Of a DNA stretch of 64,000 nucleotides, positions 24,980 through 41,453 are shown in pieces. The stretch is from Dioscorea cayenensis subsp. rotundata (lineage: Eukaryota > Streptophyta > Magnoliopsida > Dioscoreales > Dioscoreaceae): the NCBI RefSeq assembly GCF_009730915.1, contig NC_052475.1:23993016-24057015 (forward strand), read 5' to 3'. The stretch's first letter is position 1; each line of letters begins with the position of its first letter. The translations under genes and the position numbers were made by a program. The notes under the pieces are model-generated. The model had not been told where the DNA came from. It saw only the letters and a list, made by a program, of their open reading frames with translations, and ran no database searches.

Positions 24980-25018
24980 ATGGACTCCTCTTCTCGACCT
25001 CCACCACCATCGCTATGA
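24980..25018 (+). promoter_or_regulatory. 12-codon uORF overlapping the bHLH start as ATGA
   Basis: ATG at 24980 encodes MDSSSRPPPPSL and stops with TGA 25016-25018, overlapping the main ATG at 25015 by two bases. This close coupling could allow reinitiation or a shift of ribosomes between frames. Confidence 0.55.
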
Positions 25019-25563
25019 GCTCCTCCTCCTCCTCCTCCTCCGGCGGAGAATCGATTTCCGGGAAGAAACCTAGATCCAGTTCAACACATCAGGCCCAGTC
25101 CAAGTGGCGGACCGGCGCGCAGGAGCGGATCTACAACCGGCGCCTCATCGAAGCCCTCCGCGCCGTGCGCGGTGCTCGGGCCGTGAAGGACGCCGCTGAC
25201 TCCGCCCTAGCCCTAACCGCTCGTGGCCAATCGCGATGGAGCCGGGCGATCCTCGCGGGCCGGCTCCGCCGGCGCAAGCTGCTTGTCAAGGCTGGCGGCA
25301 AGATCCGGCGCCATCGGCGCCCTAAACCGCCGGTTAAGCCTCCGGAATCGGCTTCGATGAAGGTGGGAAAGGTCGGGGAGAGGCTTAGGGTTCTGGGACG
25401 GCTGGTCCCCGGATGCCGGAAGCTCTCGACGCCGACCTTGTTGGAAGAGACGGCGGATTACGTGGCGGCGCTGGAGTTGCAGGTCAAGGCTATGCGCGCC
25501 CTCGCCGATGCGCTCTCTGCGGCTGCCGTGACGACGGCGGCGGCGGCGGCGCCAGATGGCTGA
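25015..25563 (+). CDS. Atypical (non-DNA-binding) bHLH protein, AIF/bHLH147-150 type
   Basis: 182 aa, intronless, strongly GC-rich compared with the surrounding DNA. A Ser-rich start leads into KWRTGAQERIYNRRLIEALR, then AVKDAADSALALTARGQSRW and SRAILAGRLRRRKLL, the conserved blocks of the AIF/IBH1-related atypical bHLH family. A helix-loop-helix follows (VGERLRVLGRLVPGCRKLS, LLEETADYVAALELQVKAMR). These proteins lack the basic DNA-contact residues and dampen brassinosteroid and growth responses by pairing with other bHLH proteins. An Ala-rich tail ends the protein. Translation may be modulated by the overlapping uORF that starts at 24980. Confidence 0.88.
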   Translation: MSSSSSSSSGGESISGKKPRSSSTHQAQSKWRTGAQERIYNRRLIEALRAVRGARAVKDAADSALALTARGQSRWSRAILAGRLRRRKLLVKAGGKIRRHRRPKPPVKPPESASMKVGKVGERLRVLGRLVPGCRKLSTPTLLEETADYVAALELQVKAMRALADALSAAAVTTAAAAAPDG

Positions 25564-28279
25564 GCTTCGTCATCCATGGTTGGTTGCTTTCTTCGAATAA
25601 TTGAATGAATTTTTACTGTAAATTTTGGATATAAATATAATAATAAATATATTTAAATCTATAAATTTATTTTTTTTAAGCCCATAAATAATAATCCTTC
25701 TCAGTAAAAAAATAAAAGGGTAAACGAAAAGGAGCAGAAGATGCTTATCATTTTACTTTTTTTTTCTCTCTTTTATTAATTAAAAAAGAAAAAGAATTTT
25801 TTTCCCACTGAATCGAAGAATTATTTGAATTAAATAAAAAATAAATGTTTAAATTAAATGAAAGTATCCCTACGGAAACTTTCGGCAGAGAAAGTGACAT
25901 AAAAGTAGAAAACCATTACAAGTTTATTTTTTTAAAAAAAGTATATATTTTTTTAAAATAAGTAATTTATATATAATAAAAATAGTTTTTTTTTTAAAAT
26001 GAAGTATATTGATGTGATATCATTCTTAGCCGATGCTTGCACCGGGAGGGATTCAAAGAGGCAGAAAAAAACAAAAGTGGAGCACGCAGGCATCGCTGGG
26101 GCTGGTGAGAAGTCGGCATCAAATCCGACGGCTTTCGGAGCAACAACTACACACGTGTGATGTTTTTAGCTACAGAAGAGATCGTTTTCATGGGCACGTG
26201 AAGGAGTGGAGGAAAAGGGGGGACGCTATGGCCTTGTCACACGTGTGTGCCGTGGTCGTAGAGTTCTACTTAGATTGGCCCAACCAACAACAACCCATGT
26301 GAACTTTGGTGGCTGCGCCCACCGACTCCATTACCACCTCCTCCTCCTCCCAATAATTTTAGCTTTCTTTTTTTAATATAAGTTTTATTTATTAAACCAT
26401 CCGCCTTCCAACTCGTCTTATCTCGCTAATTAAAATATTAAATTATTATCAAAAAGCTCATTCGGCCATATTGGTCTCATCGCAAAAAATATATATATAT
26501 TAAATATTAAAAAATTTAATTAAATTCTACTTAACACAACAGTAAAAATTGATCACTCATCAGTAATCCGAGTTTGTCACTCAAATTTTACATCATTTGA
26601 GAGAACATAGACTGGATGATCATTCTTGGTTTGTTCATTAGACGGTAGATGCTGGTTTATTGTTTAAATCCTGTATTGTAGATTTATGTGCATAATCCTA
26701 ATATATACTATGCTTGATATTTTTAATAAAAATTATAATAAATATAAAAATAATATTAATAATATATTAAAACTTTGGTCAAAAAAAAAAAAATTAAACA
26801 ATTAAACCCATGTATTTATTCATTAAGTTGAAAATGGATTTCTTAATTGTTGGATGTTTGTTTCGTAGTGCTGATGATAATTACCCTATGATGATGATGT
26901 GTAGACAACCATTGACGATTGATGTGTCAGTATGCGCGGCGAACTTATTATTATTATTATTATTATTGTTACAAGTCATCCCAAAACTTTGTTATCAAGA
27001 AATATTTTCATATTAAATATTTATTCTAAATTTATAAATTTATAAATAAAAAGATAAAAAAAGATATCCACGGCAAAAACCCTTTTCTTAGAGTATTTTC
27101 CTTTTTCGGTGAGCACTAAATAATGGATTTTTTTTAAAAAAGGTAAAAAAATCTCCCCAAAAAGTTTTTTCATGTTATGAGTAAGTGCTTATGTTGGTTA
27201 AGAAAACCATCTAACTGTTTTCTTTTGGTATTATCTTATCCCCTAAACACCAATGTCATTAATTCAAGAAACATATTTTTTTAAAAAAAATAAGTGCTTA
27301 TGCTCAAATACATAGTTAAATTCCATTAAATCACCAATCAAACCAGTATTAAAAAAATCAAATACCAATTAATATATATACAGTTATACACACATAATAT
27401 TAAAAACACACCCACACACAAGATGATAACTTTATGTGAAATAAAAGTGGTTGAACAGTAATATCAAAAAAATGGAAGTTGGGTAAACAAGCACATCCAA
27501 ATAAAGCAATTAAGAGGGACAAACCATCCAAATTGAGTCTCCGTGCCACCAAAGCTAAACACATCATTTGCCACGGGATTCATCTTTTCCCCCTCATAAG
27601 ACCCCTTTCAACAAAAATAAATATTTTCTTATTGTCTAATTTATAAAATTTTATTTATTTATTTATTTATAAAATTTGTTATAGATACCGGCCTAAATAA
27701 ATATCCTCAAAATATCCTAAAACAAAATGTAAATATATATAAATATATATATATATATTTTTGGGTTTGAAAAGTAAAAGCGGGTAATATTAATAATTAA
27801 AATTTTCCAGGGGGTTTTCGTGAACATTTGAAAGAAAGTTACGTGAAACCAAAACCGTCCGAAAACCCTCTTTATCGGCTTGGAGTTCAAGCTCCCTCTC
27901 CTCCGCGGCTCCGACCTCCGCTGTCCTTCTCGGAACCCTAGTCCAGCGATATTTGGTAGGAGAGGGAGCCCTGATCCGACGAGGAGGAGGAGGAGGTTGA
28001 TGGTTTTATCTTCGTCTGTTTGATAGCTGTGTCGGTGGTGCTTTGGTTTGCGAGGAGGCAGTACATCTTGGATCTGGTGTCTTGTCTTTGCTTCGCCGTT
28101 GATTGCAAGAAGGTGAGATAGAATTCGGGGTTTGTGATCCAGAGCGGGGGTAGGTGGGGCAAATGCAGTTGAGTTTTTTCTTGGATTTTTCTTCTCTTGT
28201 TGTCTCCGAGATCGAGAGTTTCTTGATTTGAGGGAAAGAGGAGTGCTTGCAGCTGCGGGTTCTGGGTTATTGTTGAGAA
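25564..28279. other. Intergenic DNA; bHLH 3' side and MAPK promoter and leader
   Basis: Mostly AT-rich, with a (TTA)n run at 26947-26968. A GC-richer island at 26030-26330 carries three G-boxes (separate entry). From about 27840 to 28279 the sequence turns GC-richer and is probably the MAP kinase leader. Confidence 0.45.
26150..26247. promoter_or_regulatory. Cluster of three CACGTG G-boxes
   Basis: CACGTG occurs at 26152-26157, 26195-26200 and 26240-26245, the first and third inside longer palindromes (CACACGTGTG). G-boxes bind plant bZIP and bHLH factors. No gene start was found directly beside them; the nearest genes are the bHLH gene upstream and the MAPK about 2 kb downstream. Confidence 0.4.
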
Positions 28280-32859
<4,580 letters not shown>

Positions 32860-33559
32860 ATGCTTATAACTAAAAAAAGATGGTTACAGACGTGCAGAAA
32901 TTCATCCCCAAACATACACAATCATTGATGCTGCAGAATCTAAACAAAAGTTTTCATGTTACATGTAAAAACACATGTTTAACTCAAGTTTCCGACGCCT
33001 CAGGCAAGTACTGGAGGAGTGTTCATGTGCAACTCAATAGAATGTATTCATGGAAACTTGGCAAGCAGCAGCATCATGTGATCGCCATCTCCTTCCTCAA
33101 CTTTGACAACTTCTTGTTCGTTAATTTTCTTATTGTATAAGCTTCTCTTAGAAGTATTGTGGACAAGTTCTCTTGATTAGTTTCAGATAGCAATGTGATT
33201 GTTAATAAGAAGGAAATTAGATTTTTTTTTTTTTGCTCTGTGGTCTCTTTTGGTCTTCCTTTAGTGATCTCTTGTGGCCTTACCTACTACTTCTCAACAA
33301 TATCACATTTAAAAGCTTGTGCAGCATGAAAGCATGGTCTATTCACTGATGCACATGGCTACATTTCAGAAGATGTTGGCACTACTTGCACCACATGGTC
33401 ACTGTAAGCGTTCATGATTCTGAAATTTGATTCTTGGTGATGTGTTTTGGTTTTATTAGGGTTTGTCACCAGAAAATTGGAATATATAAATAAAATAAGT
33501 AAAATAACCTGAAAAGTTATCATTAAATAACAAAATGTACACTTCAGTTTATTTTGAAC
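32860..33559. other. MAPK 3' UTR and downstream DNA
   Basis: Likely 3' UTR followed by AT-rich intergenic DNA; nothing else seen. Confidence 0.35.
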
Positions 33560-34450
33560 TTGTGGGTCTTTGCAAAACAACCAAAAGCATGTGAAGCAAA
33601 ATAGTTTATAATCAGTGAAAAAGAAGATACTGACTAGTTATAAAACTTTCAAAATCAGTCAGCCTACAAAACCAAGGACCAATTTTGTACAGAATTATGA
33701 ACAACAAAATTGAAAATTGCCTTGATGATTTGGAATAAAATGTTTAAGTACAAAATTCTAGAATTTTTTACTTTATATTTCACCTAAAAAACCAAGGACA
33801 AATTTTGTATTAATAATTTTGTTTCATATTTGAGGTCGGATGAGCTAACTTGAGAAAAAAAAAATTTAAAACAAAATCTAGGAAAAACAATTTTAAATCT
33901 TTTCCAATCACACAAGAAAATTTATCATTATTTTCTCTACAATTCACATTTTAAAAACAACGGAAAAGATACAATTTAAGTTTTTTTTGAAACTATAATT
34001 TAATTTATTTTTTAACAAGTTGTTTTTCAAAAAATACCAAAAATATACGAAGCAAAATATTTTTTAATGGTTGAAAGAAAATGACAACAATTGAAGATAG
34101 CAACTCAGCTCACCAACCATTTTTTTTTTTCTTTTTTTAATAAAGTGAGTAAACCAAACATTTCATTAGTACAGAAAAACAATTCAACAAGTATGCTTAC
34201 CTACAAAATCAAGGACTAATTTTGTACTAAAAACTTTTTAACACATGATTTTTTAGAAAAAAGGAAACATAATCAGAACAATAAATTTTATAATTGAAAA
34301 AAAAACATTTAATCATAAATTCTTTACTTTAAAGGTTCACATTTTAAACCTAGAACAAATTTTGTAATTATAATTTTCTTTCGATATTTAACATCCAATC
34401 TAACCTAACTTTTGAAAATTAAATATAAAAAAATAATTCTAAAAAAAAAA
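33560..34450. repeat. Two degenerate tandem copies of a ~450-bp AT-rich unit
   Basis: Related blocks recur in the same order: ACCAAAAGCATGTGAAGCAA at about 33580 and ACCAAAAATATACGAAGCAA at about 34036; CTACAAAACCAAGGACCAAT at about 33663 and CTACAAAATCAAGGACTAAT at about 34200; then a shared tail with TTTTGTA and GAGCTAACTT/TAACCTAACTT. This indicates an old tandem duplication. No coding capacity seen. Confidence 0.5.
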
Positions 34451-34921
34451 AATGCAAGACTTTCCCATCTAAAAACTTACAATTTTCTATTCTAAATGAG
34501 GCTTATAAGTTATAATAAAGAATAAAAAAAGAATTATTATAAAAATTTGAAAACTACATAAAACTACAAAACAAGACTCAAAACTTTTGCACCACGTGCC
34601 ATAAAAAACTTTAGTCAGTCATAAGACCAGAAGGAATGATCCTTCTCTTTTCCTTTTTTTTTTATATAAATAACCCCATAAAAATGTTTAATCATCTTCC
34701 AAACAAATTTCTATAGTTTAAATTTAAATAGAATATATATAAAATTATTATGTACAAATTTGGATGGGTATTATTATTTATTTGAAAATAAATAATTTTT
34801 TTATTAAAAAAAAAAATAAAACTTGAGGTTAAGAAATAGTCTAAAGATGAGGGGTGTAAGTGCAAAAGAATCTTTTTTGGATCTCCTCTGGCGCCGCCCG
34901 TCTTTCGCTCCGCATTTCCTT

Positions 34922-34929
34922 TCTATATA
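34922..34929 (+). promoter_or_regulatory. TATA box of the DUF7054 gene
   Basis: CTATATAAAG lies about 50 bases upstream of a telobox-rich leader and 330 bases upstream of the start codon. Confidence 0.6.
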
Positions 34930-34973
34930 AAGGGCTTCTTCTCCAAACCAAGAGCTCACATCCCCAATCCGAT

Positions 34974-34995
34974 CTAACCCTAACCCTAACCCTAG
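34974..34995 (+). promoter_or_regulatory. Telobox array (CCCTAA repeats) in the leader
   Basis: Three consecutive CCCTAA units followed by CCCTAG, about 50 bases downstream of the TATA box. Teloboxes near plant transcription starts are known from translation-related and growth-linked genes and bind Myb-type telomere-repeat factors. Here they are a short leader motif, not a telomere. Confidence 0.65.
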
Positions 34996-35033
34996 CTCAA
35001 GCTTCTCTTCCTCTCCTCTGCTCGTCATTGTGA

Positions 35034-35150
35034 ATGGTGGCCGATCGTGCGGTGCTCTCCTCTCCTTCGTCGTCATCGCCGAAGCAGAGGTTCACCTTCG
35101 CATCCTGCATGCAGGGCTGGCACTATCGTTGCCTCGGTCTCGATCCTTGA
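35034..35150 (+). promoter_or_regulatory. 38-codon uORF upstream of the DUF7054 gene
   Basis: ATG 35034 to TGA 35148-35150, about 105 bases before the main start at 35256. The peptide has a Ser-rich centre and a C-terminal part reading SPKQRFTFASCMQGWHYRC followed by LGLDP. The Trp, Tyr and Cys content and high third-position GC look more like selected coding sequence than chance. No family recognised. Confidence 0.5.
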
Positions 35151-35255
35151 ATACTCGCTGTTGATCGGAGACTGGCTGGGTCGCGCTTTTTTTTTCACGG
35201 TTTTGTTCGAATAATTTGAGTGTTTCGCGAGAGATCTCGCATTTTTAGTGGAATA

Positions 35256-35793
35256 ATGGGTCGATCGCTGTCACCACCGATGACGCCGGCGCAGAGGATG
35301 ATGAGGAGGACGATGCAGACGGCGTCGGCTACGCCTCCTGCGAGGGCGGGGTCGGTCCGGTTGTTGATTTCGGTGAACGTGCTGGGGAGTGCTGGGCCGA
35401 TCCGATTCGTGGTGAAGGAGGAGGAGCCCGTCGGCGCTGTTATCAGTACCGCACTCCGGTCCTACGCCCGGGAAGGCCGCCGTCCTGTTCTTGGATCTGA
35501 TCTCAATAACTTTCTTCTTTACTGCACCAATTCATGCTCTGACGGTATGCAAGTTTTTTCTTTTGATGATTTTGGTTGGAGATTTGAATTCTTGGCTGAT
35601 TTAATGATTGTTTTGGACTACAGCATTGAGCCCATTGGAGCCCATTGGCAGCGTAGGGAGCAGGAACTTCACATTGTGCAAGAAGCAAGGGGTGGTGGAG
35701 GAGGGGAATTCGCAGCATCTGATCAAGAAGGGGAATGGAAAATGGAAGGGCTTGGTTAATAACGTGCTCAGCTTCCGGATCACTTCTCATTGA
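35256..35793 (+). CDS. DUF7054-type protein (At4g22758-like), 2 exons
   Basis: 152 aa from exons 35256-35544 and 35624-35793, separated by a 79-nt intron. The N-terminus (MGRSLSPPMTPAQRMMRR) is basic. The conserved part begins RLLISVNVLGSAGPIRFVV, continues VGAVISTALRSYAREGRRP and DLNNFLLYC, and across the intron ALSPLEPIGSVGSRNFTLCK. This beta-grasp-like plant domain has no known biochemical role to my knowledge. An in-frame extension upstream of 35256 to 35220 uses no ATG. The leader has a TATA box, a telobox array and a 38-codon uORF, suggesting translational control. Confidence 0.85.
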
Positions 35794-38700
35794 TGGTATC
35801 TTGATGTTCTGCATTTGTCCTGAGAAAAAGACTGTTTCTTTTCCTTCATGCTAGTTATGGCTTTATCATGGTTCGTGCTTATCTTTTTCCTTTCAAGTTG
35901 AGTCAGCTGAGGATGAGTGGTGCACTGTTTACCTTATCTAAGTCTAGTGAATGTTCTGTTCTTGCGTATCTGAATTCAATAAAATTGGCAGATGTTTGCA
36001 ATTATGTGATCTCTTTAAATCTTTCATTAATCTTTTGGATGCTGTCATATCCTTTCGCGCTTGAGATGATTGTTGTTCTATTTTGGAATCTCTTACTCTG
36101 GGACGCTTTAAGTGGATGCCATCCTCTAGATTCGGGTAAAGTTTCGCCCTTGGCAATTACTTTTTGGTGGTTGTGAGACCTGTGACTTTGGCATTTCTTG
36201 TTTTGCTTGCTTTTTAACTAATATATTCATGTTGGTACATGAATTTGAAATTCTAAATACTCAGTTGTTTAAAAAAAAAAAAAATCAACCATTCATTAGA
36301 TCACACGCATCTGTCATGGCTAACTGTTGTTGATCCTTGATCGCTATCTTCTTATTTTATTGGCTTGCTATTTGTTTGATTTCTGTTATATTTTATATGA
36401 TGGAAATGGCATTGCATTGCTGATGCTTGAATGTTCTTTACTTAATCAATTAGTGTGAATGTTCTTTACTTGATCAATTATTGGTGAAACTTTAAAAGTT
36501 CAACGGAAAAGTAGATATCAAAGAAACAGACATTGGGTTAAATAATGCAATATATTGCACTAATGTTATAATTTTAGATCCTTAAATTTCAGTTCCATTT
36601 AGTGAGAGTGCTCGAGGGACTCTTTTTATTTTGCCATGCAATTATATTGTTAGGCATTGTGAGGGATTTCGCAAACTCCTGAATATTATAAGCTTCAACA
36701 GCATGACTACTGTTGTTGGAGGGCCAAAGGGGGACATGATGTTCTTAGGTCTATGATGATTATGGACATAGAGGCCAAGATCCTGTTTAACATACAGACG
36801 CTACTCTGCATTATGTTTACTAATGTCGAACTAAGCTCCGCGACATTATAAGAAAATTATCTTTTGAAGACATTATATCTGTCATAGTATCAACAGTAAT
36901 ATAATTTACAATTCACTGAACCTGGAGATCCGTTTTTGTTGTTTGTGGTTGTGGCTACAACTTGTTCTTTACATGGCATCATTGGGGCACATACACATCA
37001 GTCCATAGTGTTTAGCTTGTGATGATTGTACCTTTTGCATGGATTTAATGTGACTTGTGGCATGGCCTTGGCATGTATGTATTCTGTTATGTGCCATGGG
37101 TGCATTAACAAATGTCGTCATGTTTTTTTTTTTATTATTATTTTTATTTTCAACTATAAGAAAATGCCAAATGGCTGCTGAAAATTTATTTGCCATATGT
37201 GAGTTAGATTGATTAATAATCATAGGGGGTTCTATGCTAATGAAATCAACTCTGGAATTGCTTGAGATAGATGGTATATTAATGGTATGTTTGTCTTTCA
37301 GTGTTGAGTTCTTGAATTCTTTAGTCAGACTACATGAGACAGGTAAATTGGGAAGTTTTGCTTTTGTTGTGATGGTGATTGAGAGTTGAAACAGCATTAT
37401 GAATAATCTGGAAGAAATGAGACTAAGCTGAGATTTATATGGAATCACATTTAATATGAATTTGTATTTCAAATAACCCTAAAGCTCTTTGTGGGGCACT
37501 TATCTTATACGAATTCATAGACGTGATCAATTAGGTGGATCATGAGATGCTGTTTGCAATTGAGTTTGATTTGAAGTGCTTGTTTTGTTATTCAGCATGT
37601 GGGTGTAGCTCTTTGGCCATACAGTATTGTGCTCTTTCAAAGAATATCAATGTCTGAATTCGTTTCTAAATTCCAAGCTAATTTTGTGCTGTTTTGAATG
37701 TCTAATAGCAGTACCAGCAGGGAAAGCAACCTGCAAAGTCCATGGCACAACACATGACATTCTTCACCAGATATGGGAATTGGGTTGATAGTTGGTATCT
37801 TGTTAGGCCTCTGTTTTTATTCTCTCTTTTTACAAATATATTTCTGTTTTTCATTATTGTTTGTACTAAATCTCTTGAATGGTTGTTGATGGATATTTGT
37901 TGTGTGCTCTGGCTGGAGGACCACTTGGCCTAACCTGACATGCAGTGTGCTAAATCAAAGTCTATTAATTAGGCGCATGGAGCCAACCGCAAGAACATGA
38001 TTATATTTCTCTTTCTCTCAGTCTAGTGTTTTCATTATTTCAAACTCCTGATTGGCATTAAAGTTCAAATGAAATTCACCGTGAATTCAGCACTAATTTT
38101 TTATTTATGTTTGAATTTTTATTTTGTTCAACTAGTCATTAGATTGGAAGCCTCCTCCATCAACCGAAAGTTGGCTGGGCAGAAGTGTTCTAGTTGTTCT
38201 TTTTTTTAGTTCTTCTTTTATTAGTTTTACTTTGGTTTTCACCGATGTAAATGCAAGGTTTCAAACCAATTGTCTAAACTCGCAACAATAATTTGGTGTT
38301 CTGACATCAGGTAATACATCTATGCCTTTTTTTTTTTCTCCCAATTCAAAGAATTTTCTTAACATTAAACTGATTAAAGAGCATGAATCCGATGACCTAA
38401 AAATAAAATAAAAATAAAATAAAAACTTGGATACCATCATCGAAGTTGAATAAGTTGCACGAATAAATATCAAAGATTGTCACAATGCATGAGTCCTGTT
38501 CACACACATAAAGGTTCTCTTCTTCAAAATTGGTATTGATTTATTTCTAGCTTTAGACAGAGTAATGGATTTTTCTTTCTTTTGTCTTTCGTCCACATTC
38601 ATAGTAGTCTCCATCTTGTCTAGACTGTCCATTGTAATGAGGATCTCAGCAATGCTTGAGCACAGCTTGAGTTCAAATTCCATTCATTTTGTTCATAAGT

Positions 38701-40510
38701 TCAATTTTCACTCAAATTAAATTATTTAATCAAATTTTTAATGGTTGACAGTCATAAATCTGGTCTTTAAGTTAGGTTTTTTTCTTAAGTTTCAAATAGT
38801 CTTAGTGAGATTTTAAAAATAATAATAATGCACAACTACCTCATAATAATAATAATAATAAGCAAAACTTTCATATCATAAGAAATTCGCATCAAAACAA
38901 ACCTATCAATTCCAATATCATAACTCATCTTTCCTCCAAACAAGCACCATCCCATGGAAGATGGCCGGAAGGAACTTAAATTGATATGATTCATTTGGAC
39001 ATAATGCAACTCAACTTACAAGTCAACGCGTTTTATTTGCAATCAAACGTCCGAGTTTAACTCGGTCTAATTTAATGTTAAAACACAGAAAAAATTTCAT
39101 AATATTCACCATTTATGACAATTAGTAGACATAGATAGAACCTTTACTGGTTGATCCTCCCTCCAATTTTCCAACCACATGCTTAATATCTTTGACTGAC
39201 TTTATCTTATTAACATTGTTTTCATATTCCTGTCTATCATTATCACAAACCTCCTCAATTTCAGGTTCCAAAAGAATAAATAAAGCCAGATACAAACTGA
39301 TATTATTCCTTTCTTATCTCCTCAGTCATTACCCATTTTTGGTCTTATCTTCAATTAATTAATACAATAATATTCACATAATATTGGCAAAAAGAACAAA
39401 ACACACAGAGAGTGTGACCCAATCTTATAATGCAAACACTTTAGCAATGATCCCCATTAATAATTATGAAGAATAAGTGCTTCCGGCTTGGTTGGTAGGT
39501 GTTAAATTGGCAAAATAAAATCATATATGTGTAATATTGAAATATAAGTTTGTTATAAAAGACAAGAGTCTAGTATGGGACCAAAATACTTGTTCAAAAG
39601 AACAAGTATAAAGATAGAGTTTTATTATTTTGGGTTTGGTTGTAAAAAAGAATCTAATAATTGTAACATATATTATGTATAATAACTAGACACTAGATAA
39701 TACCAAAACAATTATTCAAACAACATGAGAATAAATCAATGGAAACCATGGAATCAACTGATGGTAGTTGGTTGAGAAGATGGTAGAAAAAATAAAGATG
39801 TTTTTAAATATCACGGAAATAAAAAAAGCTTCCTTTTTATTATGTTTTGGTACTGAAGAGTTGTAAATTTTGTCTCTAATCTATGATGGAAAATTGACAT
39901 TACACATCCACTAAAAATCAGGCTTTAATTAAGGAAGCAATTGTGTCAACCACTAGACAAGGATTTTTGAGAAATTTTTTTCATTGACAAAAACTACAAA
40001 AGCTGCTCACAAAGTGTTGTCAAGAGACATAAACATGTACGGTTATATATTTACTACCGTGATTTATCGATATGTCAAATATCATATAAAATTTTATATC
40101 TGTTTATTCATTGCTTAATCCACTGTATTAGGCGGTGATTGTTGAGGTTTTTTTTTCTTTATTAAATTTACATACATATAAATGCATCTTCTGGAATAAT
40201 ATTTTTACTTTTTTTTTTTGCATTTTCAACAAGCATAAAATCATTTACCAAAACTAAAGAAAAACGTAAAATACTTTATTTAATCATTTTTTAATATATC
40301 AATTAAATTGTCTAATTAATCCATGATGGTGTTTGCTTGTCGTATAAACTAAGTTCGCTTAATTATTCCCTACCACTCTTATCAAACACTTAGTTTGTGA
40401 TTATGATCACTTCCACAAAATTAATTAACTTAGACAAATAAATACAATATATAATTTTTAAAAATATAATTTAAATAAATTTGTTTTTAAAAACAAATTC
40501 AAGTGTTACA
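35794..40510. other. 4.7-kb intergenic stretch, no gene found
   Basis: 35794 to about 36180 is likely 3' UTR of the DUF7054 gene. The remainder is AT-rich with an AAT/TAA microsatellite at 38817-38861. A fragment near 38140-38190 (DWKPPPSTESWLG in one frame) may be an old retroelement trace, but I could not support it. Confidence 0.4.
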
Positions 40511-40520
40511 ATTGTAAAAT

Positions 40521-40914
40521 GGGTAAATTTTTTTTATAGGGCATTAAATTATGACCGATTTTCATTTTGGGATCCAGACTTTAATTGAATAAAAATAGTT
40601 ATCCAACTTCAATTTTGTTTCACTAGGTAGTTGCCAGAAAAATTCCAGTTTATTTTTGATGATGCACATGCTAAAAATTCTCTGTTATCATATATATTTA
40701 ACACGACATGATATCCGCTCAGTTAACAATTCTATTTTACCTACTCTCAAAAAATTTCCGATGTCACATCATCAAAAAATAAACTAAAATCTATCAAATA
40801 ATTTTTTTATAATACAAAATTGAAGGTGGGTAATTATTACGATTTAAATTAAAATTTAGAATCAAAATTTAAAAAAAAAAATCATAATTTAATACCTTAC
40901 TAAAAAAATTACCC
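40521..40914. mobile_element. 394-bp MITE of the Mutator type
   Basis: Inverted termini begin GGGTAAATTTTTTT at the left and, reversed, GGGTAATTTTTTTA at the right. The inverted match continues through GGCATTAAATTATGA/GGTATTAAATTATGA, CTTCAATTTTGT and GTTTATTTTTGATGATG, so most of the element folds on itself. Flanks 40511-40520 and 40915-40924 agree at nine of ten bases (attgtaaaa plus t or c), a Mutator-size duplication. The termini resemble those of the element at 3958-5393. No ORF. Confidence 0.8.
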
Positions 40915-40924
40915 ATTGTAAAAC

Positions 40925-41453
40925 GCTACGTAAATTCAAATCCTGGCAAACACCAGTACGAAAGCATGAACACCGACACTGAAGGACAACGATTATATAT
41001 ATAAACGCATAATTTTTTTTTAAACATATATATATATATATATATATGTCTATATTAATGCATGGGAACATTGGGAAGGACTCCGTGTTGATTTATTGAA
41101 CATCAGGTTTGGTCCAACAAACATCCGTTTCAGGTTCACATTAAGCCAAAGTTCTGACTAACGAGTAACGATAGCAATGTCTACTTTTTATTTTTTATTT
41201 TTTATTTTTAACCCCCTGTAAACTTTTAAAAGACGTCAATTTTCAGAATCCTTCCAGTTAAGTCCTTTTTAGGCCCATTGCCTTGGATGCTTCTCCACAC
41301 CATCATCTTTTTGTTTCACTTCTTCAATTTATTTATCTAATTATACTTTTTCCCGCCTTTTAAATAAAAAGGTTACATATATATATATATATATATATCA
41401 AGTATCGTCTATTATCTAAAATTAAAATTAAAATTATCAACATGTTATTCTCG
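40925..41453. other. Intergenic DNA
   Basis: AT-rich, with TA runs at about 41026-41047 and 41378-41398; nothing else seen. Confidence 0.35.

Noticed and set aside
26033-26302. 89-codon ORF in the G-box island
   Set aside because: No motif, no splice context and composition typical of a chance ORF in GC-richer DNA.
34974-34995. Telomeric repeat suggesting an interstitial telomere
   Set aside because: Only about 3.5 units, placed just after a TATA box, which fits a telobox in a gene leader.
38140-38200. Possible retroelement trace (DWKPPPSTESWLG)
   Set aside because: Too short and no supporting domain on either side.
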